Positions 47,539 to 58,529 of a DNA stretch of 64,000 nucleotides are shown here, piece after piece. How positions within the stretch are numbered: the stretch's first letter is position 1; each line of letters begins with the position of its first letter. A model generated the notes under the pieces. That model was not told the DNA's origin and did not search any database. It saw nothing but the letters and a program-made list of their open reading frames with translations. The position numbers were made by a program, and so were the translations under genes. Source of the DNA: Manihot esculenta (lineage: Eukaryota > Streptophyta > Magnoliopsida > Malpighiales > Euphorbiaceae); contig NC_035171.2 of NCBI RefSeq assembly GCF_001659605.2, forward strand, positions 31,489,325 through 31,553,324. Direction: 5' to 3'.

Positions 47539-49990
47539 TTGAAAGTGACCTTCGAGCTTTTTCTGTGTTTCTCTCCTTCTCATACGTCTACTTCATCTGC
47601 ATCATGGTGGAGGGGAAGAAGATCTGTAGCTGTAGTAGAAGCTTTAACACGATTTCACATTCATTTGAATCTAATTTTCTTCTTTTTCCCACTATCTCTA
47701 TTACACGTTTGCTATTCTGCCGTCCTCAAGCCACCCCACTTCCAATTTTACCAATCCCCTCAGCTCCTCAGCTGCAATGGCAACTCACATCCGTGACACT
47801 CTTCATTCACTTTGGTCCCAATACCTTGAGAGACTCTGAGTGGGGTACCGGCGAAGCTGACCCTTCTTTATTCAACCCGACCAGCCTCAACACCACCCAG
47901 TGGGTTCAAGTGGCGAAAGATGCTGGCTTTAATCGTGTCATGCTCACTGCAGTTCTGTTTATGGCCTAGCGAATATACAGATTACTCCGTGAAGTCAGTG
48001 GAACTGGTGATGTTATTAAAGAGCTGGCTTTGTCTGCCAAAGAGGCTGGTGTGGATTTAGGCCTTTATCTTTCCCCATGGGATAGGCATGAGGTGTCGTA
48101 CGGCAAGACTCTGGAATATAAGGAGTTCTATATGGGCCAAATGCCCGAGTTGTTGACCAGGTGATTTTTAGTGTTATGTATGGTTTATGTCCCTTTGTTG
48201 TTTCTTATGCACAACACTAGGAGCACACAACTCTCAAGACAATAATAGAAAAAATTTCGACTGTGACATCTACGGCCAAAGGCAAATAGAGATAAAGTTT
48301 CATCACAATTGAAAAAGAATGACACAATCTCTCTCAGCTCTTAAAATTGATTCAATGTATGTTCCGAAATCTCAAGTAATCTAGGGCAGAAAAAAAAAAT
48401 ACAAGTATTTATAACCCTTCATACTCCTCTGAGTACTGATTCCATTTTTTTATCCCATTTGAGTCGCAGCCAAATTTTTTAGTCGGATCACAATTGGGCG
48501 AAAGTACAAGCCACATAAATAACATATTCTTTAGTTCTTCCTATTCATGTTGTCTCTTTATTTTTCTCTACAGTTTTTGTAATTAACTTAGTGTTATCAT
48601 TCATCAACTTGAGAAGTTTACTTGATTAACTGAGTCGTTGTCAATGTGATTTTTGGTGTTTGGATTGTTTGATGGTTTGTTTTGTTTATCATGGTTTCCT
48701 GGACGCTACTGCCATTCATTGAATAAGGTTTTTTCAAATTCTTGTTCTGCATTTAAGTTTCTTGGAACGTCCGGCAGGTTCTGTTAATTTTAGTCTTGCT
48801 GTGACTTCATATAAGAAATTTAGGGAGCATTATGATTATTTTAAAAAGTTATGGCAGGTATGGAGAGATCAAGGAGGCATGGTTGGATAGTGCAAAAGGG
48901 GAAGGAGAGAAGGACATGGACTACTTTTTTGATAGTTGGTTCAGTCTCATCCGTCAACTGCAGCCTGGAGCTGTTATATTCTGATACAAGGTGGATTGGA
49001 GATGAAGCTGGTGTTGCTGATTCTACATGTTGGTCTCTTTTCAATCGAAGTTCTGTCAAGATTGGAGACACTGATCCAAAGTGAGTTTACTTTCTTTAAA
49101 ATAAATGAATTATAAAATTCTTGTCTAGTTACTTCCCCTTCTGAAGAAATGTCAGATTTTTGTTCACTTCTTGTCTGTCAAACAGATACTCACAGGAAGG
49201 AGACCCATCAGGCCATGATTGGGTTCCTGCAGAGTGTGATGTCTCCATTAGACCTGGTTGGTTTTGGCATGCATCAGAAATCCCAAAATCTGCAATGAGG
49301 CTTCTTGATATATACTACAAATCTGTTGGCAGAAACTGCCTGTTGTTAGTAAATGTGCCCCCAAACTCTTCAGGCCTTGTATCAGCTGAAGACATTAAAG
49401 TGCTTACTGGAATTTTCTGAACTCCGTTCATCTATATTTTCTCATAACCTTGCCAAGAATGCCTTCCTCACTGCCAGCAGTACTCGTGGCAGCTCTAACG
49501 ATTCCGTTTTGACCCCAACAATGTCCTGGAAGAAGGAATCTAGACATATTGGGCTCCTGAGGAGAATCAATCTAATTGGGAGTTCTATAGATCTTCCTGG
49601 GCCAGTAGCTTTCAATGTTCTGCAAGTGCAAGAGCCAATTCACATGGCAAGGATTATTGAGTTCCATCTTGAGATTGAAAAGGATGGGGATTGGAAGAAA
49701 GTGATGAATGGCACCACAGTAGGATATCAGAGGCTTCTGCAATTTCCAACTGTAGAATCTCAGCACCTGAAGTTTGTTATAGACAAAACTTGGGCAGACC
49801 CTCTAGTTTCTTTTTGGGGACTCTATATGGATACATTTTCATCTATGGTTAACAAATATGATAATAGCTCGCGAGTCGAGTGCCTCAGCAAGCCAGACAG
49901 ATGCAACCGTTACATGAACAACAGTGAAGTACTTCGCCCAACTGCGTGCAGTCGTCCTCAAACTGCTGCAATGTACTGTATGTATATTTC
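47539..49990 (+). pseudogene. Alpha-L-fucosidase (GH29) pseudogene
   Basis: Three exon blocks match plant alpha-L-fucosidase 1: about 47539-48160, 48858-49080 and 49186-~49990, with GT-AG junctions retained. Intact functional enzymes remove fucose from cell-wall oligosaccharides in the apoplast; a hydrophobic signal-like stretch is visible near 47660-47720. Landmarks include LFIHFGPNT, GLYLSPWDRHE, GEIKEAWLD (nucleophile region), STCWSLFNRS and SGHDWVPAECDVSIRPGWFW. The frame is broken repeatedly: a 1-nt loss near 47735; a deletion at about 47957 that removes the HHDG motif of the active site and leads to TAG at 47967; a deletion near 47996; a deletion giving TGA at 48982; a 1-nt insertion near 49403; and a lost T near 49511. 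A single-copy functional product is not possible. Confidence 0.92.
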
Positions 49991-49994
49991 CACT

Positions 49995-50870
49995 TTGCAT
50001 AGCCAATTTTTAAATAGTTTGGTTTCACTTGAATTGTTAAAGTTTCAGAGCTGTTTGTCTTGATTTGTTGAACACATGAAACCAAATTAAACTGTATATA
50101 AGACTATGCAGTACGCTTCTAGGATCCTTCTAGAAGTTTTGGAAGGGTGATCTGGAAATCTTCTCTCAGCTTCCTGGAGAAAATTGCTTGGAAGATAGAT
50201 TTCTCCTTTAACAACATTAATGGACCTGCAAGAATCTGATGTTTTTCATATGATTCAAGGTCCATTGTTCGTATTGTATTTCCAAGGATCCAGTTACACT
50301 GTCTGAGTTCCTATAAACTAAATGTTACCTTCCAGGCTTCCGGCCAGCTTGTTACTTACTGTCCATCTGCATGGAATGAACTGATTAGAATTCTATATTA
50401 TGTATAAGTTAAAATGAGTGTGAATTAAATTACATATTAATATAAAAAATATAGTTTAAGATTTACTAATAGTATGAAATAAATTATGAATACATTATTA
50501 GTTTTCTAGGTTCTCATATATGGAGTCCACTAGCTAAAATGCATGATATGATATCAGGTAAAACCATTAAATTTCCATATATCCTGCACTCATATTATCG
50601 CATTACTAATTTATTCTTATAACTAATAAAATTTTTACTTTTCTAATACATATTAAATAAGGAATATGAGGAGGGTAATTATAAATTACCAACTCGTAAA
50701 GGAAAGTGGTTTGTAATTTGAATTGTATAAATAAGAAAAACAAAATTATGTTTATAAGATGGAGGGAGTAGTTATATCTTAACAAGAGTCTCCTATTGTA
50801 TGTTTATTATTATAAAAAATATCTTTACGTTTTGATGGTTGATGATGAATTAAGGGCATTTGTGTTTCAT
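49995..50870. other. Intergenic DNA downstream of the fucosidase relic
   Basis: Nothing recognised. The first 350 bp are less AT-rich and may be the old 3' UTR of the fucosidase gene. Confidence 0.4.
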
Positions 50871-50872
50871 AG

Positions 50873-51027
50873 CTGCCAATGTTGGAACAGTTCTAGAAGG
50901 AGAGATGTCTAAGATGACACTGTCAAAACCCAAGAATGATAATGCCCAACTCTTGCCTGCAGTCGAAGTTTTGCCTTTGAGGATCTGTTTTCAGCCAGCA
51001 AGTGAGACCTTGAGGGCATTGTTTAGG
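50873..51027 (+). other. Possible orphan exon, unidentified
   Basis: An open stretch bounded by an acceptor-like tttcatAG (50871-50872) and a donor-like GTAAGA at 51028. One frame reads VGTVLEGEMSKMTLSK and later RICFQPASETLRALFR, which looks protein-like, but I do not recognise the family and no partner exons are seen. It may be a leftover from a decayed gene. Confidence 0.25.
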
Positions 51028-51399
51028 GTAAGAGCAAGTTCTTGATTCTTCTCTTCAATTTTTTCAAGTATTGATGCTTTTGAGATTTCCGTTGTCATTC
51101 CTCTTTGTATAGAAGTTGGAATATCTAGTTTAAGCATTGTATTGTTTTCATGGCACTAGAGGCTTGAAGATGCTGTGTTTGATATAGTATTGTCTGTTTA
51201 TGACACTTGAGAATCCAATATTAATGCTGATGAGATATGAATATTAGCTACCAGGTAAAGATTTTAAGTAAAACAACTGTTATTGCTCCCTTCTACAGTA
51301 GTGAAACTGCTCATTCGCAAATGAACTTTTGCAAAAATATCACAGCACACAACTCAGAAACCATAAATATGAGAAAATGTTTGATCATTCTAAACAAAT

Positions 51400-53821
51400 T
51401 TATAGGTTGATCACTTGGGAGGAATTCCTTCTTTCAGTAGTAGTCACAGCAAGCTTCCCTTGCATCCAGCTTTTCAGCATCTGTAATGCAGCGTTTGGCT
51501 GATCCATTGGAACCAGGTGACCAGCTTCATACACCTGATTATTGTCATAGATAATCAAAGTTTCTGAAGTTAGAATAAGATATCATGGAATATGCAAAAA
51601 CACATTTGAGAGAGTGTGTGTGTGTGGAAGCCAGACCTTAAGGAAAGTGAGAGGACCATGGCTTTTCAGTTGTCCTGCTTCTGCACCCTCAACCACAAAT
51701 CTAACAGTTGGGGCTGCTCCAAATTCTTTCTGGCCAGACCATTCCATTGCATGAACCCATCTTGAGTTTCCTGTCCAAACACAAGCATATCAACTCATTG
51801 AGAATGTAATCACAGCATTGTTAGGTTTTAATTAAGCTGTAGAAGTTTACCTAGCCAATTGCATATGAGATCCTCCTCTCCAGCATAGATAAGTACCCTG
51901 ATTCCATCCTCAAGGAGAGCTGGAATCCCCACTTCAAGGTTCCTCATCCAGTCCGAAAGCAGGGCTTCATAAACATCAGAACTGCATGAAACAAAGTCTA
52001 GGTCTCCTACCCCTAGAGCGTCTCTAACTTCTTTCGTGTTCAGGAATGTCCCCATGTCTGAAAAATCATAGCATAGTTGCCCCTCACATTGCTTTCTGAT
52101 ATCGTAGTACTGCACATCAAAGAAACTATGAATTCTCATCACTTCCCCTCAAAAACAATATGCTCTCTCAGCATTTATTTGTTTGAAAAATAGTTGAATA
52201 CTTCCTTACATTTATATTACCAGTAACTTGGAGGATCCCGTTGAATATCTTTTGGCAATTAAGATATGCAGTTTCACAAGAAGATTCACCATCTGTGCCT
52301 GAAAAATCATTCCCAGTTCATTATGGTCAACCAAGGACAGAGCTTTTAGCAGTTCATCATAATCAAAGGGAAGAGAATTACCACAAGCTTTGGCTGCCTG
52401 CTCACAATCTGGAACCAACTCGTTAATTTTGTCGTAATCAGATTGCTGAATTAACTTATTATCCAATGCATAATCAGTGTATGCTTCGTACTGAATACTA
52501 GGATTAGTAAGACCATTGCCAATAGCAAATCCCTGATGAACAATTTTATATAATTAATTCAATTACAAGGCAACTAAGAATGATGAAATAAATAAATGAA
52601 GTATGTCTCAAGGGAAATGTACCTTGAGGTTTATCTGAATCCCTTCTTTATTTTTGTTTCCTTGGTGAATCCTAGTAGCAAAAGCAGGGATGTAGTGCCC
52701 AGCATAAGATTCTCCAGTTATGTAAAAATCATTTTTGACAAACTGGGGATGCTTGTTGAAGAAAGCCTAGCAAGTTTATAGACAAGTCAGGTAAATATTG
52801 AGCTTTGCAATTAAATTTTTGAGTTAACAAACATGTAATTTTCTTAATAGATAAAAGGTAAAAATATAAAAAAATATCATGTAATTTTATCGATTTTTCA
52901 TTTCGAGTTATGTAATTTAATAGTATAAGATTAAACTACAAATTCCAAAGTAATCCATTGATCCGGAATTGATACAACTACATATTACTTCTTTTTTCAC
53001 TTTTCCCTATATAAAGATTTTATATAAAGAATCTGACCTGCAAGAAATCATATAAGTCATTACTGACACCATTTTCATCGTGTCGAATGTCACTTTCGTC
53101 TGTTGTGTAACTGAATCCAGTTCCAGTGGGCTGATCAACATATATGAGGTTTGATGCCTGCAAAAGAAAAGCAATGGAGTTATGCATTTAATCAAATTGA
53201 ACAAGACTCTTGCTTGCGATATGTACCTTATCCCAACCAAAGTCATTCCATATAAGAGATTTGTTTTTCGAAATATGGAAGGGACCATTTTCATAAAACA
53301 GTGCTAATTCACTGCTGCATCCAGGTCCTCCTGTCAACCATATGACCACAGGATCATTCTTGCTGTTCCGTGATTCAAAGAAAAAGTAGAACATCCTGCA
53401 AATGTTATGCAGAATTATTAAAGCAGAGACTTGAGCCACAATAAGCAATTCATAAACATGATCATATAGTGTTTCAATGATTTTACCTTGCAGCTTTTGC
53501 ATGGGGAAGCTTAAAGTATCCAGCATGGTGGCCGAAATCCTGAACAGAAGACCCTGGATTGCCAAGAAGATGCAAGTTCAATGGTTTCTCAACGATCGGA
53601 GTTCCATTTACTAAAGAATCAACAAGGGTTGGGATATTGATGGAGTGCTGAGGGGATAAGTTAAAAGCTCTTATCAGCTTTTCTGCTTGCAGTTTCGCCA
53701 AGCTGGAAGCTGAAGACAAGTGAAGTTGGCCATGAAGGCGAGATGTTGCATGCGAGAAAGGAGAAGAAATGGAGACAAAAAGAAACAAAGAAAGGAATTT
53801 GTAAGAGAGAGTTGATGCCAT
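51400..53821 (-). CDS. Serine carboxypeptidase-like protein (peptidase S10)
   Basis: Nine exons: 53487-53821, 53227-53395, 53038-53157, 52623-52766, 52382-52532, 52210-52298, 51851-52109, 51637-51770 and 51400-51534, all GT-AG, encoding 511 residues. A signal peptide (residues ~1-25) precedes a propeptide-like region. [10 protein letters not shown] (131-140) contributes to the substrate and oxyanion site. The catalytic triad is Ser228 in GESYAGHY, Asp416 in [11 protein letters not shown] and His473 in [11 protein letters not shown]. Length and motifs match the SCPL47/48/49 group of plant carboxypeptidases, expected in the vacuole or secreted, removing C-terminal amino acids. An in-frame ATG 42 nt upstream (53863) lies only 24-31 nt from the TATA box (53887-53894), so it is probably at or before the transcription start; the signal peptide also begins cleanly at 53821. 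Confidence 0.94.
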
Positions 53822-53886
53822 GATTCTGGTTTTGAGCTGTGGATTTGACAGGTTTTGAGTCATAAATTATTAAGGATCTTGACTGG

Positions 53887-53894
53887 TTTATATA
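53887..53894 (-). promoter_or_regulatory. TATA box of the serine carboxypeptidase gene
   Basis: TATATAAA on the minus strand, about 66-73 bp before the chosen start codon; it places the transcript start near 53860. Confidence 0.65.
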
Positions 53895-53899
53895 GACTC

Positions 53900-55530
53900 C
53901 ATTGCATTTGCAATTTGGATACTAAGAAAATATAGTTAATAAAAAATATTGTTTTAATTAAAAAAATTATTTTTTATATCTTAAAAATTTTATTAAGCCT
54001 TCTATATATAAATTTATTAATAAATTTTATTTAAATAAAATTTATTAATAAATTTATAAGTTATATATTAAAAAATATTTATTTTTTGCATACGAATTAT
54101 TTTTTATAAATAAATAAAATTTTATTATTAATTTAATTTTTTTTATTTATATGTTTATTTTTTGTGCCCCTTTTATTTTTCTTTTTACTCTTTCTGGCGT
54201 TATGCTCTTGAATTTTCAACAAATTGGTTAATCTGACATCATAAACAATAAAAACGAAAACGCTTCTAATTATTTTGATGAAGACAAAACCCAGATTCTT
54301 TGACAGCTGTTTTTTTTTATTATTTTAAATTAGATTTACTGTATTATGAATCTAAGGTTTGGTATGTTTTACGAAAAATAATTTTTATATTTTTTAATAT
54401 TTATATTATTTAAAAATTTTATTCAATAAAAAATATTTATTGATTAAATAAAAATTAAATTATTTTTAAAAAATGATATTTTTAAAAAAAAAAAGTCATT
54501 TATCACCCTTTAAAATTATAAATTTATTAATAAATATTTAAATGAAAATTAAATAATAAAATATTATTTCATTAAAAAATATTTTTAAATATAAATCATT
54601 TTTCATAAATAAACAAAATTTAAATAGAGAAATTTCTTTATTATATATATAAATTTCATTATATATTTTACACATTTAATTTATAATAAAGTGAATGTAG
54701 ACAAATTTTTAGAATGTATTAGTTTATTACATTGGTATGCTTAGTTGGTGTGATTTGCAAATTAGGAATTCAATAAATAGGATTAGGGGTTTAATTTTCT
54801 ATTTTTGTTGAGGTGATTAATTATTCCATTGGAAATTAATTTCCTTTGAGGGCCATTTTCTTTTCCTGAAAAGGGGAGACAGAAAAGGGAATTCTACCTT
54901 TCAGCAGTTTTGCCCATAAGAAATTATTTCTTCCTTTAATTTCAGATGGAGCAACTTAATCCATTAGATAGGGTTAGAATCATTTTGATTTAACTAAAAA
55001 TATGTAAGGTCCTATATAAAATTCTGAACTTTTTACTAATTGTAATCTCAAGAACTCATCAACTGAAATCCATCTAAAATTAACCAAGGACTTTTAGCTC
55101 AATTGTAATAGAATCTTATTCAAGTTAAGAAGATCTCGAGTTTGAATTCAATTGAAACATCATGCACGCGACCATCAAAGTACGTCAATCTCCTAAACTA
55201 AAACATCCTGTTGGCTGTCACTGAAATAATGACTTATTCCCATAACATTGCATTCATTTTTATACAAATAAGGAGTTTGACTCATCAACAACAATGTGCC
55301 TCAAGTTAGGTATGATACACAGAGGTTAATTACTTGAGGATATAGAAAAAAACCACTTTCAAAATATAATACAAACATATATTTTTGCTCATGTGCTCCC
55401 TGTCAATGGTGAATGGAGTTTCACTCTGCAACAATTTCATTGTGATGTCATCAACGCCTACATGCAAGTTAAATGTGCTCAAAGCCCTTCTCTAATTCAC
55501 TAGCAGATGAGGAAGGGACTCTTAGGTTCA
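53900..55530. other. Intergenic DNA between carboxypeptidase and VPS24
   Basis: AT-rich, including a perfect palindrome at 54007-54058. No gene was recognised. The last ~200 bp are the likely VPS24 3' UTR and flank. Confidence 0.5.
54007..54058. repeat. 52-bp perfect A/T palindrome
   Basis: Each base of the left half (54007-54032) pairs with the right half (54033-54058); the centre is TTTAAA and there is no loop. The palindrome contains only A and T. Confidence 0.9.
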
Positions 55531-55532
55531 AA

Positions 55533-58522
55533 TTAAGACCTAACTTTTGCGAGTCGGGCCCTTATTTCTTCTAGTTCTTCCTCATCATCAACACCCTCAG
55601 CAATGGCTTCTTCCTAGAAGAATCAAAAGAATATTTTACATTTTCTGTTAAAAAAGCAGCAGCAGCAGCAGCTGAACGTGAGTTTGTCACCACAAATCAA
55701 TATTTCACACATACCTCCTCGGCTGTTCTCGCTGTCCCAGCTGACTGCTTCACTCTCTCCTTCCTGACCGCTTCTGGTAGCTGTGCAGCAGTCTCACCAG
55801 CTATAGCAGTCAAGACCTTGTCAACTTCCTCCTCAATTTCCTCTTCAATATCTTCTGAGTCCAGTGCATTGTCAACGGCATCATTCACGAATTCCTCAAT
55901 AACCCCTGCCTACAAATCACAAACAAAAACAATAACAATTACCAAAGTCAGCGATAATACAAATACAATTACCTAAAGGTTTGTTTAATTTTAAGTGAAG
56001 AAATGACGACTAATAATAACGTCAACAGGAAGCAAGCTTCCAAGACAATACAATAGCAAAGAAAAAATAAACCAATTTCCTATTGTCTTCTTAATACAAT
56101 AATGCCAAGGATCAAGAGGAATGCAGCATAGGAGTTCCAGCATACAAAATTTCAAATACACAACCTTGGTCATTTCTTTGCTGAACTCTAGCATTGTAGC
56201 GGCCACTTCTGGAGCCTTCATGAGATTATTCACAAGCTTCATGACCTCGGCACTCTTGGATAAATGGCCCACTGTACGTGCAATTGCTGCAAATCAACCA
56301 AAAAAGATTAAACAACAAAATGATTACAGGAAATTGAAACAAAACATCAGGATCCATTGCAAATAACATGCAGTTAACAAAGACCATAAGCGCACACAAG
56401 CTATATTTTTTACTGAACATAGCAATTATACATCATACACAAACATTTTTCTACTTATAATGTAAATGAATATTATGAGAAATCGCAACCATACAAATTA
56501 ATTACTCCATTATGGATTTCACAACAGGATTTAAAAGAAGAACCTCGTTGTCACCGCCATTTACACCCACAAGCCACCCCCAAACTCACTAGCCAGATGG
56601 ATGGGCACTTTTACCCATTCTGCTTTGCTCGTACAAGTACAACCCACTACTCTAAATTCCCTCACATTGTAACTTATTTCATAATTGGCTCATTGTAAGC
56701 ATCTTCTGGCTATAAATAAATTGAGCCCCTGGCCTCCAGTTCACAATAGATACACTTTACAATTGCCAAGGAGCGCCCAATCTTCCAACCACTAACACAG
56801 TAAACTTTCTCTTGTTTGGTTGAAGGGGGAAAATCACAAGGGGAAGGAAAATAGCTTTTATTATCCCGCTTTCACCAATCTCCCCAATTTGGAGAGAAAA
56901 TAACACAATTGAAGGGAAAAGTTACTATAAAGCATAAAATTGCAATTCTAACCTTGTTAACTTATTGAAACTTGAGAAAACCTATAAAGAGTAAATTGTA
57001 AAATTATATGTTATTTCCTTTCCATTTTCTATTTTCCTCTCTTTTCAAACAGGGTAAACTACTTTTATTTTGCTCTCATCCAAACCACAAAAGGAAAAAT
57101 AGAGAGAATATTATAATTTTATTTTACTTTTTTATTTTCTTTCATCCCTCATATGTTAACCAAATAGAGCGTAAAGGGAAAAGTAAAGCACAAATGGAGT
57201 ATGAGATGCAACATACCCACACTTTCACCAAGGTGCATTGATATTGAATTCATTTGTGCCTTATTTTCATAAAGCCGATTTACTGTTTTTCTAGATCTCA
57301 CAATTTCCTTAGCAAGTGCCTGTAACAAATTACAAAATGGACATGAAAATAAAGAAGGAATAAGGTCATTGCACGTTACATGCTAGTGCTTGGCATCCTC
57401 TATAAGAACACAGTAAGCTTACATGATCCAAGACCACATAGAACCCAAATGACTGCATTGTATTGAATAAAAACAAGTGGTAAAAACATAAGAGGAGCAC
57501 CAAATTTTCTATTTTGTACAATCAGAAAATGAACATAGAATCATCCGTTCATCGACAATTGTGGCTGTAACTCCATAGGTGCAACAATACTGTAGCATGA
57601 GATTATAAAATAAGCGATTACCCTTGGGTGTTTCACTTTCCAGATACATGGTAACCAAACTTATTGCAAGGTGGGAAATAGAATGCACATTCACGTTATG
57701 TGCCGCAAGATGTGAACTATAAAATTATTAATCAGATCATTTAACAACATGGAGGATATTACTTTCTACACAATCGAGGCTTGAAATGAAAAATCAATTG
57801 TGAAAAACGTGCGAGGCAAATGTGTTATAATGCAAACTATTAAGTATTAACCTAGCAACAATACAACTGACCGTACTACAAAAGGTATAAAAAAAAAAAA
57901 AAAAAGAAAGAAAGAAAGAAAGAAAGAAAAAGGTCCACCTTGTTCCTTTAATAGCAAACTCAGCTACTAGTAATACAAAAGCAAAATCAAAAAGCAAACC
58001 AACAACACCATCTCAACAATTGCTGGTAATAGCAATCTGGTGAGCAGGTTAAAAAAAAGCCATAAACTTGATCAATCAGAGAAACTAGAAATCCAAAAGG
58101 AGCCGTAGAGAAACAATTTACAGTAATCGATCAACACATAGAGGAACTGATTTTGATGTTGCTAGCAACAGTACCTTGGCAGAACCCATGTCATTCCTCT
58201 TGGCAGCATCTCTGATTGCTTTCTGTACACTTTTCTCTTCTCTCTGTATATCTAAAATTGAACCCAAACTAAATCCATAAGAATAAAGCTAAGCCAAAAT
58301 AAAGAGTATCCACAAACCAAAACCCCAGATCCATGTAATAGAAACAACCCATCAAATACAAACCAAAAAGGGCGAAACATAGAAAAAATAACATAAATTC
58401 GAGAAATTGCCTCGGATTTGGCGTTCGATGTTACGACACTCTTGGCGGAGTCTGCGCTGCCAATCTCTCAATTGCTGCTGTGGGTTAGGTTTCGGCTTTA
58501 TCATGTTCATCACTTTCTCCAT
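55533..58522 (-). CDS. VPS24: ESCRT-III subunit VPS24 (CHMP3 homolog)
   Basis: Six exons: 58411-58522, 58175-58251, 57217-57319, 56165-56286, 55715-55909 and 55533-55613, encoding 229 residues, the same length as Arabidopsis VPS24. The N-terminal half is basic and helical (RDWQRRLRQECRNIERQIRD, then SVQKAIRDAAKRND and VRSRKTVNRLYENKAQMNS). The C-terminal half is acidic (SEDIEEEIEEEVDKVL) and ends in a MIM1-like motif, EEIRARLAKVRS, which binds the MIT domain of the ATPase VPS4. VPS24 caps ESCRT-III filaments on endosomes for sorting of membrane proteins into multivesicular bodies. Introns 2-5 are GT-AG; intron 1 starts with GC (58410-58409), the only choice that gives the conserved RQIRDIQREE. 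Intron 3 is the longest (930 bp). Confidence 0.95.
57904..57930. repeat. (GAAA)n microsatellite in VPS24 intron 2
   Basis: Six to seven AAAG units after a long A run, within the intron between exons 2 and 3. Confidence 0.9.
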
Positions 58523-58529
58523 TTATTTC

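Noticed and set aside
53822..53863. Upstream in-frame ATG of the carboxypeptidase as the true start
   Set aside because: It lies only 24-31 nt from the TATA box, so it is likely at or before the transcript start, and it would place a polar segment before the signal peptide.
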